Of a DNA stretch of 64,000 bases, positions 16,728-24,658 are shown in pieces. Within the stretch, counting starts at the first letter, position 1. Every line of letters starts with the position of its first letter. The stretch covers positions 372,001 through 436,000 of the forward strand of contig NFUV01000002.1 of assembly GCA_002127295.1 (NCBI GenBank). The letters are read 5' to 3'. The stretch is from Chitinophagaceae bacterium IBVUCB2 (GTDB lineage Bacteria > Bacteroidota > Bacteroidia > Chitinophagales > Chitinophagaceae). Under the pieces are notes generated by a model. That model worked only from the letters and a program-made list of their open reading frames with translations. It did no database searches and was not told the DNA's origin. Made by a program: the position numbers and the translations under genes.

Positions 16728-17987
16728 ATGAGATTTCTTATTACACAACTTATAGTCTCTTTATTACTGTTTTCATCAGCATGTAATAACAATAAAAAAG
16801 TAGATCATACTCAACATACTAATGCTGATAATAAGAAAGAGTTATATACCTGCCCTATGCATCCGGAGATTTTAAAAGATCAGCCAGGACAATGCCCGAT
16901 TTGCGGAATGGAACTGGTAAAAAAAGAAAGGAATGCCGGCTCAATTACCGGTGTGCAATTAGAATCATTATTAAAACCCACAAACCAGTATGTTATTTCC
17001 ACTATTTCAGTCACAGCTATTAAAAAAGAGCAGATAGTGACTGAAATAGATGCACTGGGCAGGGTTGAGTATGATACCCGCATGATTGGAAACATTTCAG
17101 CAAGGATAAATGGAAGAATAGAAAAATTATATGTACGCTATAAATACCAGTACATTAAAAAAGGTCAGAAAATAATGGACATCTACAGCCCGGAATTGCT
17201 TACGGCACAGCAAAATTTGCTGTTCATTCTAAAAAATGATGCAGACAACGCTTCACTAACAGAAGCAGCTAAACAAAAATTATTATTGTTAGGGATGAAT
17301 GCTGAACAGGTACAAAAAATAATCCGAACAGGTGACCCTATTTTTTCTGTAAGTGTTTATAGCAATTTAAGTGGTCATTTGCATAATGCTGGTGATGGAT
17401 TGGCTATGAGTCCGAAAACATCCTCATCATCTATGAGTACTATTAACCTCAGTACAGAATTATTAAATTTAAAAGAAGGTATGTATGTGCAAAAGGGACA
17501 AAATCTTTTTAGTGTTTACAATCCATCAAAGGCATGGGCTTTATTAAATATATACACTGATGGCCAGGCTATGATTCAAAAGGGACAGTTGGTAGTGATC
17601 ACACCTGAATCAGGTTCTGGCAGGTCTTTCCAGGGGCGTATTGATTTTATAGAACCTTTTTACAGGCAAGGAAACCGGACTACTTCGGTAAGGGTTTATT
17701 TTGATAATTCCAGCCTCCGCTTACCAGTCGGAAGCCAGGTGCGGGGTGTGATCATTGCGCATCCTGCAATGGGATATTGGTTGCCGAAAGAATCAGTAAC
17801 CTCACTGGGTATGGACAAAATTGTTTTTTTGAAAGTGATTGATGGATTTAAACCAAAGAAGGTTACTATCGGGATAACAACCGGCAACAACATTCAGATT
17901 ACAGGCGGATTAGCAGAAACAGATTCTGTAGCCACAAAAGCACAGTTTTTAATTGATAGCGAAAGCTTTATTAAAGTAAAGGAGTAG
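16728..17987 (+). CDS. cusB: RND periplasmic adaptor CusB with N-terminal HMBD
   Basis: A 419-residue lipoprotein adaptor (Cys 19 after LLLFSSA). Residues 43-66 are an HMBD (YTCPMHPEI, CPICGMELV). A membrane-fusion-protein body follows: barrel-sandwich halves around 125-150 (GRIEKLYVRYKYQYIKKGQ) and 230-260, a hairpin between them, and a beta barrel plus membrane-proximal domain to the end. It links the permease to the outer-membrane factor and may hand over Cu(I)/Ag(I) from its HMBD. It begins two bases after the TolC-like gene and is followed by a second, different adaptor two bases later. Confidence 0.87.
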   Translation: MRFLITQLIVSLLLFSSACNNNKKVDHTQHTNADNKKELYTCPMHPEILKDQPGQCPICGMELVKKERNAGSITGVQLESLLKPTNQYVISTISVTAIKKEQIVTEIDALGRVEYDTRMIGNISARINGRIEKLYVRYKYQYIKKGQKIMDIYSPELLTAQQNLLFILKNDADNASLTEAAKQKLLLLGMNAEQVQKIIRTGDPIFSVSVYSNLSGHLHNAGDGLAMSPKTSSSSMSTINLSTELLNLKEGMYVQKGQNLFSVYNPSKAWALLNIYTDGQAMIQKGQLVVITPESGSGRSFQGRIDFIEPFYRQGNRTTSVRVYFDNSSLRLPVGSQVRGVIIAHPAMGYWLPKESVTSLGMDKIVFLKVIDGFKPKKVTIGITTGNNIQITGGLAETDSVATKAQFLIDSESFIKVKE

Positions 17988-17989
17988 TT

Positions 17990-19186
17990 ATGCGTTATGT
18001 ACTAATATTTTTTCTTGTTTTTTTGTGGGCTTGCTCTGGTAAAAAGCATGAAGGGCATGTTGAAAATAGCGATGTGTATTATACTTGTTCTATGGATCCG
18101 CAGGTAGTGGAAGATAAACCCGGCAAGTGTCCTATATGTAAAATGCCGCTGACAGCAGTGAAAAAATCAAAAGCGCAAAATGAAGATGAATTACAACTCA
18201 GCGATCAGCAAATTCAATTAGGAAATATTTCGGTTGATACTATTCGTTCCGGTACTATTGGTAGCCAAACTGTATTAACGGCAGTCTTAAATTTTGACCA
18301 GACAAAAATGTCAGCAATTAGTTCAAGAGTTATGGGAAGAGTGGAACAATTGTATTTTAGAAATGTTGGTGATTATATAAGCAAAGGAGATAAGCTTTAT
18401 GATATTTACAGTGAAGAATTAAACAATGCTAAACAGGAATATTTGCTGGCCTTGGAAAGACAAAAAACATTTACCGTCAATGATGTTATTGATTTTAATT
18501 CTTTGCTGCAGAGTGCAAGAAATAAGCTTACGTTATGGGGAATGAGTAGTGCGCAAATTACGCAGCTTGAACAGGCTGGAAAAGGTAATCCCACTACAAC
18601 ATTTTACAGTACTTACAGTGGGTATATCACTGTTTTGAATTTACAGCAGGGCGACTATGTTATGGAAGGAGGTACTATAGTAGAATTAGCAGATCTTTCT
18701 ACATTATGGGCAGAAGCCCAGGTGTATACTTCGCAATTTTCACAATTTCAGCAAAGCGCCTCAGCCATCGTTCGTATTCCGGAACTGGGCGATGAAGCAA
18801 TCAATGGGAGGATCAGCTTTGTCAACCCTGAGATTGTACCCGAATCAAGAATTAACTTAATTCGGGTTTCTATTCCAAATAAAAATAACAAACTTAAACC
18901 AGGCATGTCGGCTTATGTTTACCTCAGTGGCACAAAATATTCTTCTCTTACATTACCCGTTGATGCAGTTATCCGTGATGCGAAGGGGGCAACAGTGTGG
19001 ATACAAACAGGGAAAAATACTTTCCAAAACAAAATGGTTGAAGTGGGAGCAGAGGAAGGTAGTATGATAGAAATAAGAAGTGGATTGATGCCAGGGGATT
19101 TAGTTGTCATTACAGGGGCTTATTTACTTAATAGTGAATATATTTTCAAGAAAGGTGTTAATCCCATGGAGGGAATGAAGATGTAA
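17990..19186 (+). CDS. Second RND periplasmic adaptor, CusB-like, with altered HMBD
   Basis: A 398-residue lipoprotein adaptor (Cys 15 after FLVFLWA) with the same layout as the preceding gene: HMBD at 31-54, then barrel-sandwich, hairpin, beta-barrel and membrane-proximal parts. The HMBD reads CSMDP where the family has CxMHP, and CPICKM where others have CGM. The usual His ligand is therefore Asp and a Gly is Lys, so metal affinity or specificity may differ. It ends in NPMEGMKM. Two adaptors in one operon suggest a mixed adaptor ring or two pump partners. It is the last gene of the operon. Confidence 0.85.
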   Translation: MRYVLIFFLVFLWACSGKKHEGHVENSDVYYTCSMDPQVVEDKPGKCPICKMPLTAVKKSKAQNEDELQLSDQQIQLGNISVDTIRSGTIGSQTVLTAVLNFDQTKMSAISSRVMGRVEQLYFRNVGDYISKGDKLYDIYSEELNNAKQEYLLALERQKTFTVNDVIDFNSLLQSARNKLTLWGMSSAQITQLEQAGKGNPTTTFYSTYSGYITVLNLQQGDYVMEGGTIVELADLSTLWAEAQVYTSQFSQFQQSASAIVRIPELGDEAINGRISFVNPEIVPESRINLIRVSIPNKNNKLKPGMSAYVYLSGTKYSSLTLPVDAVIRDAKGATVWIQTGKNTFQNKMVEVGAEEGSMIEIRSGLMPGDLVVITGAYLLNSEYIFKKGVNPMEGMKM

Positions 19187-19285
19187 ATCAGCCCTACCAA
19201 ATCATAACAGCGATTGTAAATGGATAACTGGTTTAACGTGTCACAATTAAATCTTTGATTCATTCATATTCTTTCTATAAATACA

Positions 19286-19873
19286 ATGAAGAAACTTTTT
19301 ATTAAAAAAATGGAAGCGTTAGTAGATAACATCAGCAATAATCTTCGAAGGCGGACAAACTGGTATGTCATCACCGGTGGACCAAGCTCAGGAAAGACAA
19401 CAACGGTTAATTTGCTAAAAGAAAGAGGATACATAACAACTTTTGAACATGCCCGGCATTACCTCGATACACAACGATTGAAAGGAAGAACTATAGAGGA
19501 TGTTAGAAAACAGCAAAGAGAATTTCAATTGGGGGTATTAAATATGCAGATTGAGCAGGAAGGTCAAATTTCCCCTGAGGTACAAGTCTTTCTTGACCGT
19601 GCAATTCCTGATGCTCTTGCATACTACCGGTTTTTAAATCTTGTGGTCGATGAAAAATTGACAGCCGCATTGCGTACTGTTTCTTACAAGAAAGTTTTCA
19701 TTCTTGATCGCCTGCCGTTGGTGAAAGATTATGCCCGAACCGAAGATGAAGTGGCTCAGAAAAAAATCCATACATTACTTGTTGAAGTTTACGAATCATT
19801 AGGATTTCCTATCGTTCGGGTTCCTGTACTTCCCCCGGAAGAAAGGGTGGATTTTATTTTAAAAAATATTTAG
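19286..19873 (+). CDS. P-loop ATPase/kinase-like protein (AAA_28 type)
   Basis: A 195-residue soluble protein with a Walker A motif GGPSSGKTT at 31-39 and a later hydrophobic strand with conserved Asp (VFLDRAIPDALAYYRF), typical of AAA_28 and NadR-like nucleotide-binding proteins. Such proteins may phosphorylate small molecules, but the substrate is unknown. It lies 100 bases after the RND operon, in the same direction, without obvious metal ligands. A link to metal resistance is not evident. Confidence 0.75.
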   Translation: MKKLFIKKMEALVDNISNNLRRRTNWYVITGGPSSGKTTTVNLLKERGYITTFEHARHYLDTQRLKGRTIEDVRKQQREFQLGVLNMQIEQEGQISPEVQVFLDRAIPDALAYYRFLNLVVDEKLTAALRTVSYKKVFILDRLPLVKDYARTEDEVAQKKIHTLLVEVYESLGFPIVRVPVLPPEERVDFILKNI

Positions 19874-19930
19874 TACTCATGGAAAGTAAATTAAGGATCG
19901 AACAACCGAAAATATAAATAAGTATAAATC

Positions 19931-19977
19931 ATTTCCATAATTGTATAACATGAAATAAATATGATTTATCAATTTTG
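19931..19977 (+). promoter_or_regulatory. Promoter with candidate HMA-AraC operator, CPH-type ATPase
   Basis: ATTTCCATAATTGTATAAC (19931-19949), then exactly 20 bases, then CAATTTTG (19970-19977). This matches the layout before HMA-MauE copy 1 and before the gene at 47353. The leader to the ATG at 20053 would be about 70 bases. Confidence 0.55.
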
Positions 19978-20052
19978 GAATCAAATTCACAGTAAATAAA
20001 AATATGATTTAGCGAATATTCTTTACTGGCTTTACAATTACAAAATTCAAAA

Positions 20053-22329
20053 ATGAAACATCAGGATCATCAACAATACAGCTGCCCCATGCATCCTGAA
20101 ATAAAAAAGGATATGCCGGGCAGCTGTCCAAAATGTGGGATGAATTTAGTTCCGCTGAATTGGAAGCAAAATGAGGGTCATTCAAATCCTCATGAGGATA
20201 CTAAAGCTGATAAACATATAGGACAAGAACAACAACCTGCTAAAGGGAGAAACACTAACGTAGCAAAAGAGTTTCAAAAATACACTTGCCCTATGCACCC
20301 TCAGGTTGTTCAGGATGTGCCGGGCAAATGTCCTTTATGTGGAATGACATTGGTGCCGTTTACAAAATCAAAAGATGGTTCCTCCCATACCTCACATTCT
20401 TCTGGCATTGCCGATTTTAAAAAACGGTTTTATGTTGTATTGATTTTAACTATCCCTATCATGTTGTTATCAGAAATGATTCAGCATTGGTTGAATATCC
20501 ATTTCAGCTTCCCCGGCTCAAAATATGTATTGCTTGCTTTGTCATCGGTTGTTTTCTTTTATGGTGGCTGGCCTTTTTTGAAGGGCCTGGTGGGTGAAAT
20601 AAAGGTGAAAAATCCCGGCATGATGACCCTGATTGGATTTGCTATTTCTGTCGCTTATATCTATAGTGTAGCAACAGTGTTTGGATTGGAGGGCATGGAT
20701 TTCTTTTGGGAATTGGCAACATTGATTTTAATTATGTTGTTAGGTCATTGGATTGAAATGAGATCTGTGGCAGGTGCATCGAGGGAATTGCAATTACTGG
20801 TTCAGTTAATGCCGGATGATGCACATTTAGTAGATGGTGAAAAAGTGACTGATGTAAAAACTGAAACCCTGAAAGAGGGTGATGTTATATTAATAAAACC
20901 GGGAGAAAAAGTAGCAGCCGATGGCATTATATCAGACGGTAAAAGTTATCTGAATGAATCCATGCTTACCGGTGAATCAAAGCCGGTGGAGAAAGCAAAA
21001 GGAGATAAGGTAATTGCTGGTTCTATTAACGGAAACGGTTCTATTAAAGTTACCGTATCTCATGGTGCGAAAGATTCTTATCTCTCACAGGTAATAAAGT
21101 TGGTTGATGATGCACAAAAATCAAAATCTAAAACCCAATTGGTTGCAGACAAAGCTGCAAAATGGCTAACAGCGATTGCAATTATTGCCGGCATTGGTAC
21201 TTTCTTATATTGGTATTTAACCGGGCAAACCTTGGCTTTTGCAATGGAAAGAATGGTGACAGTAATTGTTATCTGTTGTCCCCATGCTTTAGGATTGGCA
21301 GTGCCTTTAGTAGTTGCAAAATCGACTGCCTTATCTGCAAAAAATGGATTACTAATTAAGAACAGAACAGCATTTGAGAATGCAAGAAAAATAACCACCA
21401 TCGTATTTGATAAAACAGGCACTTTAACTGTAGGAAAATTTGAAGTGTCTAAAATAGTTTCCGTCCAAAATGATTTAAGTGAAAATGAGATCATTCGCCT
21501 GGCATCGGCATTAGAGCAAAACTCAGAACATCCTATTGCTACCGGCATCCTGCAAAAAGTAAAAGACTTATCTATCACAATTCCGGCAACAGACAACTTT
21601 AATGCAATAACCGGCAAAGGAGTTGAAGCAACTGTGGAAGGGAAAAAGATATCAGTAGTTAGCCCGGGTTATTTAAAAGAAAAAAATATTACTGTTCCGG
21701 ATGGCTTTACCGCTAATGACACGGAAACGGTTGTGTTTGTAATTATTGATGATCAATTAGCAGGATATATAGCATTGTCAGATGAGATAAGACCCGAATC
21801 CGCTGAAGCAATTAAAATACTGAAAGAAAACAACATCAAATCCATATTACTCACAGGCGACAATAATAAAGTGGCTGCAAGTGTAAGCAAAACATTAGGC
21901 ATGGATAGTTTTTTTGCCGAAGTATTACCTCATCAGAAATTAGAAAAAATAAAAGAGCTGCAAAGTAAAGGAGAGTTTGTGGCAATGAGTGGTGATGGGG
22001 TAAATGATGCGCCTGCACTTGCCCAGGCTGATATTGGCATTGCTGTTGGCAGCGGCAGCGATATTGCAGCAGAAACAGCAGGCATTGTATTGGTGAATAG
22101 TAATCCTAATGATATTGTGAGTTTAGTGTTATTTGGCAAAGCCACTTACCGTAAGATGATCCAGAATTTAATTTGGGCAACAGGGTATAATGTAGTGGCA
22201 TTGCCATTAGCAGCCGGTGTTTTGTATAATCAGGGGGTTTTATTAAGCCCTGCTTCCGGTGCTGTTTTAATGACCGTCAGTACGATTGTTGTGGCCATCA
22301 ATGCAAGTATGCTAAAAGTAAAAAAATAA
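20053..22329 (+). CDS. copB: Copper P1B-type ATPase, CopB class, with two HMBDs
   Basis: A 758-residue copper-translocating ATPase. Instead of HMA domains the N-terminus carries two HMBDs (about 9-35 and 77-102) separated by a His-rich linker. Then follow the eight-helix P1B core, TGES near 317, the ion-site motif CPH at 409-411, DKTGTLT with phosphorylated Asp 453, the SEHP signature with His 493, and GDGVNDAPALAQAD. CPH marks the P1B-3 (CopB-like) class, reported to export Cu2+/Cu+ or Ag+. It has its own promoter with a candidate operator. The HMBDs probably deliver or sense metal. Confidence 0.9.
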   Translation: MKHQDHQQYSCPMHPEIKKDMPGSCPKCGMNLVPLNWKQNEGHSNPHEDTKADKHIGQEQQPAKGRNTNVAKEFQKYTCPMHPQVVQDVPGKCPLCGMTLVPFTKSKDGSSHTSHSSGIADFKKRFYVVLILTIPIMLLSEMIQHWLNIHFSFPGSKYVLLALSSVVFFYGGWPFLKGLVGEIKVKNPGMMTLIGFAISVAYIYSVATVFGLEGMDFFWELATLILIMLLGHWIEMRSVAGASRELQLLVQLMPDDAHLVDGEKVTDVKTETLKEGDVILIKPGEKVAADGIISDGKSYLNESMLTGESKPVEKAKGDKVIAGSINGNGSIKVTVSHGAKDSYLSQVIKLVDDAQKSKSKTQLVADKAAKWLTAIAIIAGIGTFLYWYLTGQTLAFAMERMVTVIVICCPHALGLAVPLVVAKSTALSAKNGLLIKNRTAFENARKITTIVFDKTGTLTVGKFEVSKIVSVQNDLSENEIIRLASALEQNSEHPIATGILQKVKDLSITIPATDNFNAITGKGVEATVEGKKISVVSPGYLKEKNITVPDGFTANDTETVVFVIIDDQLAGYIALSDEIRPESAEAIKILKENNIKSILLTGDNNKVAASVSKTLGMDSFFAEVLPHQKLEKIKELQSKGEFVAMSGDGVNDAPALAQADIGIAVGSGSDIAAETAGIVLVNSNPNDIVSLVLFGKATYRKMIQNLIWATGYNVVALPLAAGVLYNQGVLLSPASGAVLMTVSTIVVAINASMLKVKK

Positions 22330-22538
22330 ATGCTGAGATAAAATTATTAAGCAGATGAGCGATAATAAGCCTATAATTTTTCATTTTTCGGTCTGAAACA
22401 ATTTTTTCCAAGAAAAAATTTTAGTTAAAACAAACAAATAATTATTAACCTCCATGCAATGAGCTTTGAATTGAACTATATAAAACGCATTATCATAAGA
22501 TAAGATGAAATAGGTAAACAACTAGTTAATAATAAAGT

Positions 22539-22868
22539 ATGGTAATTGTTCAGCAGGTTATTCACTATTTTCTCCATTTCATCTTTCCTTTGGGAATTGC
22601 CTTATTCTTTTTCAGGAAGAAATGGAAAAAGACATATCTGGTATTTTTACTCACTATGCTGGTGGATATTGATCACTTATTGGCTAACCCCGTTTTTAGT
22701 GCTTGCCGCTGCAGTATCGGGTTTCATGCATTGCATAGTTATCCGGCTATTGTAATTTATATTTTTATGCTGGGGCATCCAAAATTGATGTTAATAGCAA
22801 TAGGTTTATTAATGCACATGGCCACTGATTACATTGATTGTTTATTTATCAACTTTAACTGTAAATAA
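22539..22868 (+). CDS. DUF6122 family small membrane protein
   Basis: A 109-residue membrane protein with three or four hydrophobic helices. The blocks LVDIDHLLANPVF, RCSIGFHALHSYPAI and MHMATDYIDC carry conserved Asp and His residues like those of LexA-independent DUF457/YdjM-type hydrolase-like membrane proteins. It matches the Bacteroidota family DUF6122. Function is unknown. It is preceded by 210 bases in which I see no gene or clear promoter, and it is followed by a TlpA-like lipoprotein. Confidence 0.75.
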   Translation: MVIVQQVIHYFLHFIFPLGIALFFFRKKWKKTYLVFLLTMLVDIDHLLANPVFSACRCSIGFHALHSYPAIVIYIFMLGHPKLMLIAIGLLMHMATDYIDCLFINFNCK

Positions 22869-22901
22869 AACTAACTCTTAATTTTAGAGAGAAAAAGAAA
22901 A

Positions 22902-23408
22902 ATGAGTAGGATACGAAAGTTTGGTATGATAATGCTTTTTGGAATAGTGGGCTGCAAGAGTGCTAACAAAAATGTTCCTGTTTCTTCCAATGAAGAGAGC
23001 ATGACAATGGATAAAGTCAGGCTAAAGGACTTGAAGGAAAATGCTATTAATATGGGTGAGTATAAAGGGAAAACAGTATTTATCAATTTCTGGGCTACCT
23101 GGTGCAGACCCTGCCTGGAGGAAATGCCTTCGATACAGGCTGCCATAAACAAACTTAAGAATGAAAGTATTGTTTTTTTATTTGCCTCTGATGAAGCCTC
23201 TGAGGATATAGAAAATTTTAAAACCAGCCATAGCTATAATTTTAATTTTGTGAAAGTGGAAAATCTTGAAGAATTAAATATAATGACGTTGCCAACAACC
23301 TATATTTTTGACCAAAAAGGAAAACTTGTTTTCTCAGAAATGGGTTATAAGAAATGGGATGATATACAGAATACTGATTTAATCCTAAATATTATAAAGG
23401 CAAAATGA
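22902..23408 (+). CDS. TlpA-like thioredoxin lipoprotein
   Basis: A 168-residue lipoprotein (Cys 18 after MIMLFGIVG) with a TlpA/ResA-type thioredoxin fold. The active site is WCRPC (cysteines 68 and 71) after INFWAT, and the cis-Pro loop is TLPTTYIFD. Such proteins reduce disulphides or copper-site cysteines outside the cytoplasmic membrane. Its stop overlaps the start of the next gene (ATGA), a lipoprotein with a Cys cluster, which may be its substrate. Reductive copper delivery is a plausible role. Confidence 0.85.
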   Translation: MSRIRKFGMIMLFGIVGCKSANKNVPVSSNEESMTMDKVRLKDLKENAINMGEYKGKTVFINFWATWCRPCLEEMPSIQAAINKLKNESIVFLFASDEASEDIENFKTSHSYNFNFVKVENLEELNIMTLPTTYIFDQKGKLVFSEMGYKKWDDIQNTDLILNIIKAK

Positions 23409-24616
23409 AAAAACTGATAACGTCTTTTGTAGTACTTGCTACACTGGTAGCATGTACAAATAGTAATAATGAAAAAACAACAGGTAAAGATATGAGTGTA
23501 AGGATGCTTTCTTCACCTGCAGGGGATTCCTGTGCTGAGCCATACTTATTTACTGATAAAAATGGAATTGCCTATCTGTCATGGATAGAAAAAAAGGGGA
23601 AAGAAAGTGCCTTGAAATTTTCTGTGTTTTCAAAAGATCAGTGGTCTCCGGCAGTTACCATTGCTGTAGGTAACAATTGGTTTGTTAATTGGGCTGATTA
23701 TCCTTTAATTGCTGCTGATGGTAATAAAAATATGGTGGCTCATTTTTTAGAAAAAAGTGATACTGCAAAATTTACCTACGATATTAAATTAGTGGCATCA
23801 ACTGATGCAGGTAAAACATGGAGCACTCCGGCAACATTGCATGATGATGGTAAGAAAGCAGAACATGGCTTTGTATCAATCTCTCCTTTTAATGATCAGT
23901 TTTTTATTTCCTGGCTTGATGGGAGAAAAACCGCAATGGAACCCGATGCTGGTCAGCATGAGGGTCATCATGGTGAAATGACCCTGAGAGCAGCCCTGCT
24001 GAATAAAAGTGGGACGAAAACTAATGAATGGGAACTGGATGGAAGAATATGTGATTGTTGTCAAACAAGTTGTACCATTACCGCAAATGGCCCGGTATTG
24101 ATATATCGGGATCGGTCAGAAGAAGAAGTCAGGGATATATCAATAGTACGTTTTATTGGTGGTGAATGGACAAAACCTAAAACCATTTTCCCTGATCAAT
24201 GGAAAATTGCCGGCTGCCCTGTTAATGGCCCGAGAATTGATGCCATCAATAATAGTTTAGCTGTTGCCTGGTTTTCAATGCCGGAGAATAAAGCACAAGT
24301 GAAAATTATTTTTTCTGATGATGGGGGGGCTACATTTAAAGTACCGATACAGGTTGATGAAGGCAAACCAATTGGCCGTGTAGATGTTGTAATGCTAAAT
24401 GAAAAAATGGCAATAATCAGTTGGATGGAAGGTTCGACAATAAAAGCATTAAAAGTTAATTCAGATGGAACAAAAGGGGTGGCTATTAATATTGCAACAT
24501 CATCCGATTCAAGATCAAGCGGTTTTCCGCAAATGACAAAAGCAGGTAACAACTTAATCTTTGCATGGACAGATAGTAAAAGTAAAAAAATTAAGTTGGC
24601 AAGTCTGATTTATTAA
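23405..24616 (+). CDS. Sialidase-fold (BNR repeat) lipoprotein with CDCCQTSC motif
   Basis: A 403-residue lipoprotein (Cys 17 after FVVLATLVA). The mature part has repeated blocks such as SSDAGKTW- and SDDGGATF-like Asp boxes, typical of six-bladed BNR/sialidase-fold propellers. In the middle lies ICDCCQTSC with cysteines at 216, 218, 219 and 223, and a His-rich stretch (GQHEGHHGEM) around 183-192. I see no evidence for true sialidase activity. The Cys cluster, the His patch and the translationally coupled TlpA gene suggest a metal-binding or redox-matured extracytoplasmic protein; this is inference. Confidence 0.7.
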   Translation: MKKLITSFVVLATLVACTNSNNEKTTGKDMSVRMLSSPAGDSCAEPYLFTDKNGIAYLSWIEKKGKESALKFSVFSKDQWSPAVTIAVGNNWFVNWADYPLIAADGNKNMVAHFLEKSDTAKFTYDIKLVASTDAGKTWSTPATLHDDGKKAEHGFVSISPFNDQFFISWLDGRKTAMEPDAGQHEGHHGEMTLRAALLNKSGTKTNEWELDGRICDCCQTSCTITANGPVLIYRDRSEEEVRDISIVRFIGGEWTKPKTIFPDQWKIAGCPVNGPRIDAINNSLAVAWFSMPENKAQVKIIFSDDGGATFKVPIQVDEGKPIGRVDVVMLNEKMAIISWMEGSTIKALKVNSDGTKGVAINIATSSDSRSSGFPQMTKAGNNLIFAWTDSKSKKIKLASLIY

Positions 24617-24658
24617 TATAAGGCCTGACTTTCTATGATAATAAACCAAATTAAAGAG

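Noticed and set aside
23405-24616. True sialidase
   Set aside because: Asp boxes are present but I do not see the catalytic Arg triad or Tyr/Glu pair; the fold is shared by many non-enzymatic proteins.
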